NCBI GenBank assembly: GCA_009869945.1
Contig: WIXG01000144.1
Location: 1 to 64,000 of the forward strand
Source of the DNA: Mesaphorura yosii
Taxonomy: Eukaryota > Arthropoda > Collembola > Poduromorpha > Tullbergiidae
Reading direction: 5' to 3'
DNA length: 64,000 bases
Within the stretch, counting starts at the first letter, position 1. Each line of letters opens with the position of its first letter. This document shows positions 35,394 through 46,400 of the stretch, piece after piece. A program made the translations under genes and the position numbers. Below the pieces are notes generated by a model that saw only the letters and a list, made by a program, of their open reading frames with translations, ran no database searches and was not told the DNA's origin.

Positions 35394-36838
35394 GCCGGCC
35401 AGCAACATTCTCCAACAATCCCGTTTGTCCCGTTTTGGAATTCCCAGCCGCAGACAGACGCAGACTGGTTTCAGAATTTAAAGTACGTAGTTTAGCAAGT
35501 TAGCAGCATTTTATTGCCTTGTCCTGTCCAGTTCCTTCATTTGTCATTGTAACTGTCTCATAATCGTAGTCGCAAAACGGCAAACGCAAAACATGTTCCA
35601 ATAAAAACTAAACCTTGTCCACTTGATCTTCCTTAATTGCTGGAGAAAACCGTTGAGCGATGCGTTTTTTCACAAACACAGACAGGCAGATTTTTGGGCC
35701 TAAAAACTTGCACTTGGCTTTGGCATTCTGCATATGAAGAAAAAATGGACCAGAATTTTCAAGTATCGATCGTGTCACGGTGCATTTACGTAAATGAACG
35801 ATGCAAAGCGCGCGTACACGCGTCGGCGGCGTCGAGAGGATAATTGGCACTGAGACATCTACTTCTCAATCGTTCAATGGCGCAATCACGACTTGAGGCC
35901 AGCCAGCAAACGTACGTCAATCAGGCGTTGGAGAAGATGCTGAAGCCGAAACCGGAGTCTCAATCAACCTGGAACCGGTTTCCCATTCACTATTCATTTC
36001 TTATGCTGACTGAGAACAGAAAGTCTATAATTATGACAACCATGACCTGTCCAGCTTATCTTTACTCCTTAAGCCGTCCCTATCTAGCTTGAGTCGTACT
36101 CTTGAATCAAATATGATCTCAGCTAATTATTATTACAGCAGCAGCATAAATTTGTCAAATCAACACGAAAATAACGCCTGCAATTTGCAAAATGTGCTAC
36201 ATGCAGCGACTTACATAACAAATTTGCATCCTCAGATTAGACAATCGAACTCCATAATTCATACTCGTGCCGTGTCAAAGTCCAGCCAAGCGCCGTGACT
36301 GACTGTGACCAAGGTCATAAATTCGTTTCGGTGGCCGCTTGCGCTTGCGTAATCCATGTGTCCATGATCCATAATTCACATGATCGCTGAAAATTTTCAT
36401 AAAAAATCTCGACGATTTGCATTTGCGTCAGAAAAATCAGAATTCAGCGAGCGAGCGAGCTTGTGAGGCGAAGGCAAAGGCGAATCTGGATCCTGGACGG
36501 GTCGTGTCGTAATGCTTGCCGTGCGCCTGCCAGCCATTTGAGGGCCAACCACTTTTTGGACAGACTACCTCACTAAATGAATTATTGCTACCGCTTCCTT
36601 TCCTCCGCTCGCTCATGGAATTGACCTCAGTTGATAAAACCAAGAACGAGACCTGCTGAACGTGATCAGTCAGCAGCCCGTCTCCGTTGCAGAACACGAA
36701 TCGAATCCAGATCGAACCAGTCTAGGCTCGATTCGGATGGAATTCTCCACCTTAACTTCTTAGTCCACAATAACGGCAACGGCTAACGGGATACTAATTT
36801 ATTAACAATTATTAACGGTAAACAGTAAACAACGTTTA
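35394..36838. other. Gap between the two secreted-protein genes
   Basis: Contains the 3' end of the first gene and AT-rich DNA. A plus-strand ORF from ATG 35877 (MAQSRLEASQQTYVNQALEK) reads protein-like for about 40 residues, then turns arbitrary. It could be one exon of an unrecognised gene. Nothing else is supported. Confidence 0.3.
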
Positions 36839-37588
36839 ATGAAAATCATGAGAGGAATTTCTGGACCGGTTTCCTTCTTTCTTTCGCTGGCACTCGCCGG
36901 ACTTCTCCTGCCGTCGCCCGCAGATACTCAACTGCTCACGCTTGGAGCCCTCGGAGCCGGCGGAGCAGCTCTCGGCGGAGCAGCCCTCGCTGGAGGCGGT
37001 GGGGCCGCACTTGGACAGACATTGGGCGGATTCGCGGGCGGTGCTGCTCGTGGTGTTATTGGAGGAATTGGTGGAGGAGGTGGAAGGCTGGGAGGACTTG
37101 GAAGTGGGCTGCGAGGAATTGCGGGCGGAGGTCGTGCTATTGGCTCTCGCTTTACCCCGTCTGGTGGAGGAGGCCGTTTTCCCGCCGGAGCTGTTGCCCG
37201 CCGCGGATTGGGACGAGCTGCCGCTCTCCGAAGCAGGTTTGGAGATACAGCGACTTCACGCCTAAGCGGCCTTCCGTCTCGCTTTTCCTCGCCTTCCGGC
37301 ACGTCGTCGTCTGGCGGATCCTCATCTGGCGGAAGCCGAAGTTTTGGCAGTGGCGGAGGAAGCTCGGGTTCGTCCGCCGCAACTCGAGCACGGTTAGCGA
37401 GGCTCAGAAGTGCCTCCTCTGCTGGACGCGCTGGCACGCGTTCCTTCTCAGCGCCCTCCTTCTCAAGCAGAAGCGGAAGCTTCTCAGGAGGTTCGGGAGA
37501 TTCTGCGCCCGCATCAGACGATTACTACGCCAGAGTACTGAGTGTTTTGAGGAGAGCACGTGAAATGCAACAGCAGAGAAGCGGCTAA
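36839..37588 (+). CDS. Secreted Gly/Ala/Ser-rich protein
   Basis: Single-exon 249-residue protein. A signal peptide (GPVSFFLSLALAGLLLPSPA, cut near ADTQ) is followed by a strongly glycine/alanine-rich half (GALGAGGAALGGAALAGGGG, VIGGIGGGGGRLGGLGSGLR). An Arg/Ser/Gly half comes next (SGTSSSGGSSSGGSRSFGSG). A non-repetitive C-terminus follows (DDYYARVLSVLRRAREMQQQ). The composition recalls cuticular, silk-like or adhesive proteins of arthropods, but no cuticle consensus (R&R, chitin-binding cysteines) is visible. AATAAA is near 37632. The antisense 169-codon ORF is a by-product of GC-rich repeats. Confidence 0.7.
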   Translation: MKIMRGISGPVSFFLSLALAGLLLPSPADTQLLTLGALGAGGAALGGAALAGGGGAALGQTLGGFAGGAARGVIGGIGGGGGRLGGLGSGLRGIAGGGRAIGSRFTPSGGGGRFPAGAVARRGLGRAAALRSRFGDTATSRLSGLPSRFSSPSGTSSSGGSSSGGSRSFGSGGGSSGSSAATRARLARLRSASSAGRAGTRSFSAPSFSSRSGSFSGGSGDSAPASDDYYARVLSVLRRAREMQQQRSG

Positions 37589-38256
37589 TCGTCTAACTGG
37601 AATAGTTGTAACAAGATTACGGAAAAGCGCGAATAAATATTACCAGTTAATTGATAGACCTGTTCGACAGGATAATTTATGACTTCGTTCTGTCCCAAAT
37701 TCACCTTACACGTACGCATCGACTCATTAATTTAATTTTGCACCATAAAAAATCAATACGAATTATGATTGATTGGCATAACACGATTTGAGGGTTGACT
37801 TCTTTCGGCACTGCTTTGACTTTTTCGTCCGCGTCATTGGACTTGAGAATCATCTCACATCTTGAAGGAGGTACAAAGTAAGAGCACACTTAATAACACA
37901 AGCAGGGAGCAATATAAAAGTTAACAAAAGATGAGCACGCAATCAGGAAGTTTCCCCATTTAATAACAATTAAGCTGAGAGTTTTGGAGCAAAGTGTTAA
38001 CTTGTTCAAGGTCGCGTTATCTCATTCATTTAATTTGAAAAAGCGAATGTCGTCTGCCTCCTATTCTGGTATGTTTTTTATTCTTCGGATGTAATTGAAC
38101 AATTAAATTAAATAAGTTATGAATCTGTAAATTAGGAAATGTAACCTGAAGTAATTATAATTATTAAACATTCCTGAAAGGACAGGAAACATAAATGTAT
38201 AAAAATTGTAACTGGAAAGCTATTAACTTCAGCCAGTCGATCTTGGCTCGACTTGA
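37589..38256. other. Convergent gap before LSm7
   Basis: Holds the 3' UTR of the glycine-rich gene (AATAAA near 37632) and the LSm7 3' UTR. No further feature is supported. Confidence 0.5.
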
Positions 38257-38691
38257 CTAACTCTGCTGGACGAACGGATTTGGAATCTGTTCCATTCCGT
38301 CAGCTGGACAAATTAACACAACCGAAGTGCCTCTGCAGACAACCAGGCCAAGGGCGCGTCTGTCATCCGATAACTTTTGCGGGTCGTCGGGATCTGCAGA
38401 GCAAGTAAAGTCAATTAACACTTTCTTTTTAGTTTTACTTGCCCTGTGCCGGCAGATTTATATGATCGGCCAGACATTGATTGGGTATACAATGCACTTA
38501 CCACGAAGGTGCTCGATCGTATCGTCCAGTACAAGATTTAGCAATGGATCGAAGCCTTTAAGGATGCCAGTTGCCTCCCGACCACCGGCGAATTTGACAC
38601 GAATGCTTTTCTCCAAGTAGCCAGACAAGTCTACAATTGATTCTTTACGCTTACGTTCCTTCCCATCGCCGGATGGAGCGGCTGCAGCCAT
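38257..38691 (-). CDS. LSm7: U6 snRNA-associated protein LSm7
   Basis: Two exons, 38691-38502 and 38393-38257, encode 108 residues (103 in human). The Sm1 motif is IRVKFAGGREATGILKGFDP, LLNLVLDDTIEHLRG. The Sm2 motif is LGLVVCRGTSVVLICP, followed by the family end GMEQIPNPFVQQ. LSm7 sits in the LSm2-8 ring on U6 snRNA in the nucleus and in LSm1-7, which starts mRNA decay in the cytoplasm. The basic N-terminus (KERKRKESIVDLSGYL) is also typical. Complete and apparently functional. Confidence 0.97.
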
Positions 38692-39344
38692 TATGCTGAT
38701 ATTAGATAGACCTGCAAGTTAAGTTAAGTTCAAATTAATACGCATTCAGGCTTGCACGACACGTTTGATTTAGGCTCAGAGGCCAGAAGTACGTCTAATT
38801 GAAAGGAAATCACTTACGAAATGTCAATAAGTCCCCCCAAACTAACAATCCTCGGCCCAATTAGTTTCTTTCAATTAGAGATTGATGGATTATTCACTGA
38901 TTAGCATTCACAGGCACGCGCAAATCCTAAACGACTTTTAGTAAATCCGTATTAGATTTCTTTACGCATTTCGCAAGCCGCTTTCCTTGGCTTGAAGTTT
39001 GCGCGTTGGTCTCATCACATGAGAAAATTGCAGAACCTCGCTATCTTTGTTCAATTCACTCATGTGGCAAACTACTAAATGAACCTCTTTGATTAAATAG
39101 GGACAGATAGCTCTATCGTTAGGTAACCTTCCAGTTTTGACTAGACTATTTATGTAGTTATCAGTATTTTGACATGTAATCGTCAAACCAATCTGGGTCA
39201 ATACTGTCTAGTGTAGTGAGTCTAGTCTGAATTAATTGGCGCATTTGTGGCCACACTCGATAGTGATCAACGGGTTTAAAAAATACGGTTCAGGAAGTTC
39301 ATTAAAAATTTATTATCATTATCAGCTAACTTTCGCTCAGCCCT
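38692..39344. other. LSm7 upstream region
   Basis: Likely LSm7 leader and promoter on the left. Otherwise AT-rich; the minus-strand ORF at 38962-39201 has no supporting features. Confidence 0.4.
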
Positions 39345-39581
39345 ATGCGACTCAGACTCTGCCCCATTTTCTCGCTTGTGGAGGCGATCTCGGTGAAAGT
39401 CTTTCCTTTGTTTTTGTTAAGCTTCAATTTTCAGACTTATGCTTATGGTAATTTCATCTTATCTCGTTGACAGCGACCGTATTACTGCGACGACCTGCAT
39501 CCGAAGATAGGAGAGGAGTGCATTGAATTCAATGTGCCGTTGGGAATACACCCGGACTTAGGAGCAGGGGTCAATCGCTAG
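39345..39581 (+). CDS. Putative small two-cysteine secreted peptide
   Basis: Exon 2 (39474-39581) follows a good acceptor (atctcgttgacag) and reads RPYYCDDLHPKIGEEC, IEFNVPLGIHPDLGAGVNR, TAG. Its frame joins in phase 0 with a possible first exon 39345-39392 (MRLRLCPIFSLVEAIS/GTGAAAG), giving 51 residues. The first exon makes only a weak signal peptide, so the true first exon may lie elsewhere. The C-x10-C core is similar in spacing to the peptide gene 1.3 kb downstream. Family unknown. Confidence 0.35.
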
Positions 39582-40832
39582 ACACGAAGACTGTAGTGGC
39601 TCAACAAAGATTTTTGTTTTTGTATTGTATTTTTGTATTTGAATAATACAATCGGTGCGATGGCGAAATGATTAGACCATGAATTTATTAGCATACTCGT
39701 ACCTTAGACACATCAATTACAATCACTGGTTAATCAACAATCGACGGCGTCAGTAAGTTTAAAAACACGAGAGAATTAAACCGTAAATCCAAGTGGTCCA
39801 ATAAAGTCTTGCTTGGCTTCATCACGACAGGGACGGTAAAGGGCGTGAAGGGAACTTTGAAGCGAAAATAGCATATATTGTAGCATTCGCTCTTGGGCTC
39901 TGCGCCCTTTTGATACTAGCGGAAGCCAATGCTCATGCATTCAACCAAAATTACAATTTTTCCATGTCGCACTCTGCCATTTCGCACATCTTCGTCTCAT
40001 TTGTGGTATATCCAATTAGCACATCCATTTCTAAAAAAACCATAGCATGAAAATTTAGGCCGTTGTGGTTGCAATGCCGCAACCTAAATATAAATCATCA
40101 AAAGCAAAATTTAGTGGCCTTTACTTTAAGTTCCAATACCCAACTACATTTTATTCCCATATTTGTTCGGTTCAGATTTTGTGCAGTAGCCTGCCCGTGG
40201 TACAACAGGCCCGATGCGAGCAACAGAATAAAGAAATAACATGGCTTTGGCCGCTAAACGCAGAGCATCACGACTCGGCTCCAAACAAACGAAACATGTA
40301 TCTGAATCAAAATCAGAATTCAATAAAATATTACTGACTCCTCTTCTCGTGCTCTTCAATGTGCAATAAAATAATGTGAATCGAATTGAAATATGCAAAC
40401 GTGTACGTGTGATTTGACATTTCATCCTTAATTATTATTGCTTTTGAACCATCGCGACATTTAATTGTAGACTCCGCTATTACGCTGCATATTACGCAGA
40501 TAATCAACTTGATTGGTTTGAACAAGTATTCTTCGTCAACGTGGGTTCAAAATAAAAACTGTAGGCAAGATTAGCAAGCTTGCGGTTATATACGTTAAAC
40601 AGACAAGCATACTTTTCGCTTCCATTGTCTTCCTTGAGGTTTTTCTTGATACAGACTCAAGAAGTCTAATCTCAAGAGTGTGTGATAAAAGCGGAAAGGC
40701 ATGTTATCAGCACAAAATTGATGGTCACGGCCAGGGACAAGACAATCAAGGCTCCTACGAACAGAAACCAGTAGAACTCCATTCCAACTGCCTGCTGCCC
40801 ACATCGAACTCGACGCAAAAGGACCTTCAGAA
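39582..40832. other. AT-rich gap between two small peptide genes
   Basis: No supported gene. ORFs near 40065-40337 (+) and 40144-40425 (-) have arbitrary composition. Confidence 0.4.
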
Positions 40833-41109
40833 ATGAACAAGTCAATTATTTCCTTGGCCGTTGGCCTCGTGCTCCTTCTTTTGCTGATGGACGTCATTTC
40901 TGCAGCGGTGAGAACCTTCAGGCGTTTGCTCTCGGCTTATCACTGTCGGTGCAATTGTACTTAAATTGAATTTTCGTCGCAATTTACAGAAATTATGTAG
41001 TCCCGACTTGAGCCCGGTTGCATACGCGAGATGCAACAGGGAGAATGAGGAGCTGGCCGAAAATATGGCCAAGTACAGGAATCACGATCAGGACATCAAA
41101 GTTTGGTAA
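40833..41109 (+). CDS. Small secreted peptide, two cysteines
   Basis: Two exons, 40833-40907 and 40990-41109, joined in phase 0 by an 82-bp GT-AG intron, give a 64-residue precursor. Exon 1 is a clear signal peptide (MNKSIISLAVGLVLLLLLMD, VISAA). The mature 39-residue part is KLCSPDLSPVAYARCNRENE then ELAENMAKYRNHDQDIKVW, with one possible disulfide (C-x11-C). There is no dibasic cleavage site and no Gly for amidation, so a classical neuropeptide is less likely. AATAAA is near 41190. No family is recognised; it may be lineage-specific. Confidence 0.65.
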
Positions 41110-41589
41110 TCACTCCTGAAGGGGAATGCGATTCTTGCGATCCTGACTTCGTCGTCAGTTTAAGACAATTTGTTGAGTTTCAAACGTGAATAAATCAACC
41201 TCTCCTTTACGGGTGCTTTATTTCTTTTTGGGCGATGATTGTGACTCTTTTGATATTTAAAGTAGCCATTCAGTCGGTTGTTGGGATAAAATGGGGGATC
41301 GGGGTAAACTTGGCAACGATTTACGCAAAGATTTTTGATGACTAGCGTCCATTATCTTTGGATTTGCGCATTGCATTTGAAGTTTGTAAGGGAATGTTGT
41401 TTCATAAAAAATACGAAATCTATGAAAACGAGTTACAAAAATGGCCATGCATATTCACGTTGCTTGAGGCATGGCCTCATTCGATTTTGAATAGGGATTG
41501 TGGGCAGAAAATCTCGACGAGCTCCTCTTGGTGGCCGCTCCTGAGCAATCAAGTAGGTTGCAACAGATTACAGATTGCAATTCCTCAAT

Positions 41590-42304
41590 TAGAAGAAAAC
41601 AATGCTAGACAACTACGAGGTTCACTTTTGGCACTAAAGAGGATGAGCCAGAAGGCGATGCTTACGCAAAGAACTGCCTCGCCTTCGTCAATAGACAGCT
41701 GGCGGATTTCGAATTAGTTTGGACAGTATCGAAGCAAAAACGTGTGCACGCTCGAAAGTGATTATCTGGGATTTCTTCACACTCGCCTTTCACTGCCTAA
41801 GAACGGTTGAGCGAATCGGGCGGCTGGGTGACGGTGGCAAGTGGGTGTGTGCGTTCAAATCAAATTGCAGCGAAGACCAAGGCTTCGTGTATCGTTTACT
41901 CGCACGGCATCGTGCAAGAGGTAAATTTCGAGGAAGAAATTCTGGAGCGCTCCAACTGCCACGTTCGCATGTACGACCACATGATAAGCATCACGAGAGG
42001 CGCAGCAGCTGAGCTGGTCAAGACGGGTTGTGTTCCGAAAGTTGGGCATAGGAACGACCGACACCGGCGTCCTGCGCACGGAAATGAAGGCCAAGGAGAC
42101 GAATTTATCGACATTCTGAAAATTGACGCCGAAGGCGCTGAGTGGAATGCTATCAGCCAGATTCTGGCCGACTTTCCTGGCTCGCTTCCTTTTGGACAAC
42201 TGCAAATTGAGCTTCATCTGTCAACCTTGAAAAGTAAAGACACGTTCGACGCCTTGGAAAACGCTGGACTTGGCCCTTTCGCGTCGGAGTCGAATCAATG
42301 CTGA
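41590..42304 (+). pseudogene. Decayed METTL24-like (Methyltransf_22) methyltransferase
   Basis: Ordered fragments of this methyltransferase family lie in changing frames. First: GDAYAKNCLAFVNRQLADFE (from about 41660). Then VERIGRLGDGGKWVCAFK (about 41806-41862). Next frame: CIVYSHGIVQEVNFEEEILE, RSNCHVRMYDHMISIT (about 41888-41995). Third frame: FRKLGIGTTDTGVLRTEM (about 42033-42088). Back to the second frame: FIDILKIDAEGAEWNAISQI, LPFGQLQIELH, ending at TGA 42304. Relatives have all of these blocks in one frame. No GT-AG introns explain the switches, and at least three indels are needed. The family acts as SAM-dependent, membrane-associated or secreted enzymes of unknown substrate. This copy appears dead. 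Confidence 0.75.
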
Positions 42305-42853
42305 AGAAAATCCATCCGAACATTGCGCTTTATGAGTACTCATTCTTGAATATAAACATGTATCAAGGCTACTTTTCCCGATACGTGATAAGTCTTGTAA
42401 GTGTCAAAAAATGTTTTTATTTTATTACGAGCACGAATTAACTTGCAATAAATACACGCCCACGATGTAAATAATTGTACTCTTATAAATGCCGTTCAAA
42501 ATAGAGTAATTAATTGGATCATCGATAAGGTTAATTGTAATTTTGTAATTGAGAAATAAAAATGTGAAACAAGGGAATAAACCGAATAAATCCTACAAAA
42601 CCCCCAAATCTACACTGACTAATGTACATGCACGTACGTACAATTTATTTTAAGGTTGCACTAGCTTTAATTACGATATTTGGTTCATAAACCGCGCGAG
42701 CGCGCCTGCAGACAAGTTTCATTTGGTGTAGTTAAATCTCCCTTAATTTAGTCAAGCACATTTATGAGAATAGCAGCATTTTCTTATCAGACTTCCACGT
42801 TCTTAATTATGAATTTAACTATCTGAAGACGAGCGATAGACTTATCTGTAAAA
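42305..42853. other. AT-rich intergenic stretch
   Basis: No ORF, RNA or repeat that can be supported. Confidence 0.4.
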
Positions 42854-43189
42854 TTAATTGTTGTCAACCAGATTGTGTCTGTGACGGTTAGCTTCTCGTT
42901 TCGATCTACATTCCTGAAATTGATGGCAAATTGAGTTAATTCAATCTCAGAATTGATTGTCATTTGCGGACTTTGCAACTTACGTCGTATTTTCTGTCCG
43001 AGCTCGCGTCATCTGCCATTTTGAATGTCTGGGCTCTGGACTTGCTTTCAACATCGTTAACGATCTGGAGTCAAACAAGAGTTATGTCAAATTCGTCCAG
43101 AAAAATGTAATTTCTGAATTTTTGCGGTCACAGATAAGAAGACTTACCGAATTTCTTCCAGCCGTCCCATTCTGCTTCTGCCTCCTCAT
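42854..43189 (-). CDS. Putative 60-residue basic protein, three small exons
   Basis: Exons 43189-43148, 43064-42984 and 42913-42854 are bounded by strong sites (TCG/GTAAGT, gactccag/ATC, GAC/GTAAGT, caatttcag/GAA). All join in phase 0 into MRRQKQNGTAGRNSIVNDVE... SDRKYDECRSKREANRHRHN and TAA. The middle SDRKYDECRSKREAN briefly resembles the basic-region start of a C/EBP-type bZIP, but no leucine zipper follows. Alternative splicing of the last exon would read NRNEKLTVTDTIWLTTINFT instead. Unrecognised; the clean splice phases are the main support. Confidence 0.35.
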
Positions 43190-43459
43190 TTTAAAATATT
43201 ACTTTATTCCTAAGCCAATAAATATTAAAAATGACAAACACCAATATTTTTATCACATTTGTAATTCTGCTCCGCACGTTCGACATGCGCCGTGCCGCGT
43301 TTCACTTACAGTGACCACAATCATGTAACATGTACAGTACACGCTAATTGTTACATTAAAACAATAATTAGAAGTTACATTTTACAGAATTACGGTAGGA
43401 AATGCCACTGCGAATGTGAATTCGTGGATGATGGATACTTTCGCTTGGATGCCTTCACT

Positions 43460-46400
43460 TCACTGTTGCTGCATCAAAAGTTGCTCCAGTTCATCCGCCG
43501 ATCGCAGGAGAAACGCCGCCGACTCACGGTAGCCCATGATTAGCTGGCGGACTGTTGTGAGTTCGGTCAGATTCAAATGCTGAGTCAGCAAGGCGGTGGC
43601 CGCGGCTGCCGACGATGATTTGGCCTTCATGCTCAGATCGGTTGGTCCAGCATCACCTGAAACGACGATTAAAATTTCGAATTTAAAAACTACTGCTACT
43701 GCTAAGCTGAAGATTCTTAACTGGGGCGAGCATACCATTAAGTCCATTTAGGGCTCCATTTGTTGGCGAAAAGAGACTGCCCGGAAACTGGCCGGGTTTC
43801 GAAAGTGATTGGCAAAAGTTCGGCTTGTACATCGACACACTTCCAGTCGCAGCAGACCCGTTCAATCTCCGACTGGAAAACAACCACAAATTAGCCCATT
43901 CTGAATACTGATACTTTGCTGATAACACTAAGGAATTCGATTCTCACCTGTAATCAACGACGTGATTGCCTCGCTCTGCTCCAACCAGCTTGGACAGCCC
44001 CGACATTGAAGTCGAGTTCATGAGTGGACTGTCCACGAACGGCGACGTCGGAGACGATGACGACGATCCATTGACGAGGTGATTATGTTGATGATGCCCA
44101 CTTCCGCTGCTCAGTAGATTAATGTGCGGAGCACCGTTCGAGTTTACGTTTGTCGAGCCGCTGTCACTGAAGGCAGACAGGGAAGATATGCCTGAGGATG
44201 GCGATGATAAGCTTGAACACGTCGAGTTGGCGTTGGCCGACGCGGCCACAGCAGCAGCGACGACGGCTGAAATCGTGGCTGCCGTCGAGCTCGGTGATGG
44301 CAATGGCATGGGAGCCACACCGCCGCCGGCCACGCTCGACGGGGACACCGACGAGTGGACGATCGAAGTGTTGGACAGCTTCAGAATCTTTTCCGGCGAC
44401 GGAGTCGAGCTGGACGACCGCGACACAAAGCAGCCGTTCTCGTTAGTGTTGGCGAGTCTCGCACTGTTACTGCTGCCGTTGCCGCCGTTGCTGGTCGGAA
44501 TCGGCTGACTAATTGGTTCCAGGCCCATCCGCATCCGCTTCGCGTTCTGGCTCTCGTTTTCGCAGGCTTGGGCGAGGATCTGCTCCGCCTGGGCGGACGT
44601 GAGATGTGCGGGAGTCGGTCGTGTCTGGAAGATAGGAATCGAAAGTCATTGCCATTATTAACTTGTTGCATGTTCATTCATCAAACGGAGTTGGGCGCGA
44701 ATCAAAAGATCAGCAGCGAACTGCATTTATTCATAAATCACCTAAATTAGGCATCGAAATCTCTACACGATTGCGATTACGCTATTACGCAATGTTTGCA
44801 TTACATTTTGGCTGTTGCCTGACTGCATGCGTCGTCTGAGGAAAAGTATTCATCTTACTTTGCCGGTCTCATTACGCACTATTACATGACAGCTGTAATC
44901 GGATTTAATACGCAGGATGAACTGGGGCCCGTGCGACGCTAAACGCCATGCCGTGCCGGTAATTTATCATTCACGTTCATCTTTCATCTCACGACAAAGC
45001 AATCTGCCGCCAGCATTGCTGCAATCTGATGTTTATTTTGTTTACATAATTAATTAGCGAGATCCGAACGCGAAAGAGAAGCGCGAGAAGAAAAGGGCAC
45101 ATCGCCCGTAAACGTATCAACACTTTTACACTTTCTTTCGCGAGTTATTCAAATCAGTTCCCCTCCCGCCTGAATTCCCTTCGGGATCACGAATACGAAT
45201 CAGCGAATCCTTCTTTTTCCTTTCTCTTTCTATTCTATTCGTCTCTCCGTCGCGCTTCGCTTTCGCTGCGATCAAAAACTCATTTACATTTCCATAATGG
45301 CTAATAGTTTAAAATCGTCGCATAATTTTCAAATTTACTTTCACCCTCATTTCGCCTTAGCCTTTCGCCACGCCAAGCCATAAGTCTTTTGCCTTTGTCG
45401 AGCTGGCTTAAAGCTTACCGATTCCCATCCGACGCCCACGCCGCCACCGCCGTCTTTGATGCGCTTGTTTCGACGGCACGACTTCAAATACGTGCGGATG
45501 CGTTTGCGGGCTCGCTCCGCGTACTCGGGGAACTGACGAGTGCACGAGTCGATGATGGCTTGGATCTTCTCCTTCGGCTGCTTCGAGATGGGGACCATCC
45601 GGTCGAGGTTCTCGTCCACAAAGAGACGCACAAACATCTGCGGACGAAGGAGACAAAACATGGACTTGGTTAACATTAAATAATTGCAGTATTGATCGAG
45701 CAGCCTTTGCTGCGTTGACTGGAGTCTCGTTGATCGTGAATCGTGAGTGTGTTGGACATTTATAAATATCGAGAGAGGAAAGTAGAAAGTTATCTCCTAT
45801 CTCCGCTTTCTCTTTGCAGTCTTCGCTTTGCCGGTCACCGCGCTTTTCCTCTGTCCACTTTTCTGAAATGCTTTTATCTCATTTCAGTACACACAGCATT
45901 TCTCCGTCGTCGTCGCTCTCCGTTCGACTCGGCGAGCGGTACATCTCATTATCTCCAGAAACTTATTAACTGCTCTGCACGCACGCACTGGAAACTGGAA
46001 AGCCTTCCCCCAATTTCCTAGCCCGTTTCCACTTTCCAAGTGCAGCCTCGTTCATTTCGTCGCCGATTGCAGAGCAGAGTCGAGGCACTCAAGCAATCGC
46101 CATGGGGTGACACGACGGCGAAGACGAAGACGAGGATCATCATCATCTTGGCTTGGGGGCTTGGGTCAAAGCAATAACAACTGAAAATGAGATGGCGGGC
46201 CATTGAGCCATTTAATAAAATTCTTGCGTCGTAGTCGCAGTCGCAGTGCGAGCCATAAATTACGAGCAGCAGTAATTGCCTTCAGTTTACGAGTTTAGGC
46301 AATTTAGACGACAGCAGCAGAGAAAAGGCAATTAGAACCTAAATGCATGAAGGAAGTGAAGCCACGACGATCTGACAAAACATCCTCGTTTAATTTAGTG

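Noticed and set aside
36928..37437. 169-codon minus-strand proline-rich ORF
   Set aside because: Antisense of Gly/Ser repeats of the secreted protein; no signal peptide or poly(A) signal on that strand.
40060..40100. Short palindrome-like pair TTTAGG...CCTAAA
   Set aside because: Imperfect and under 20 bp; expected by chance in AT-rich DNA.
42854..43189. C/EBP-gamma-like bZIP
   Set aside because: Only a brief KYDECRSKREAN resemblance; no completed basic region or leucine zipper in any splice form.
44122..44750. Plus-strand ORFs over the NOL4 exon
   Set aside because: They lie antisense to a conserved NOL4 exon with verified splice sites.
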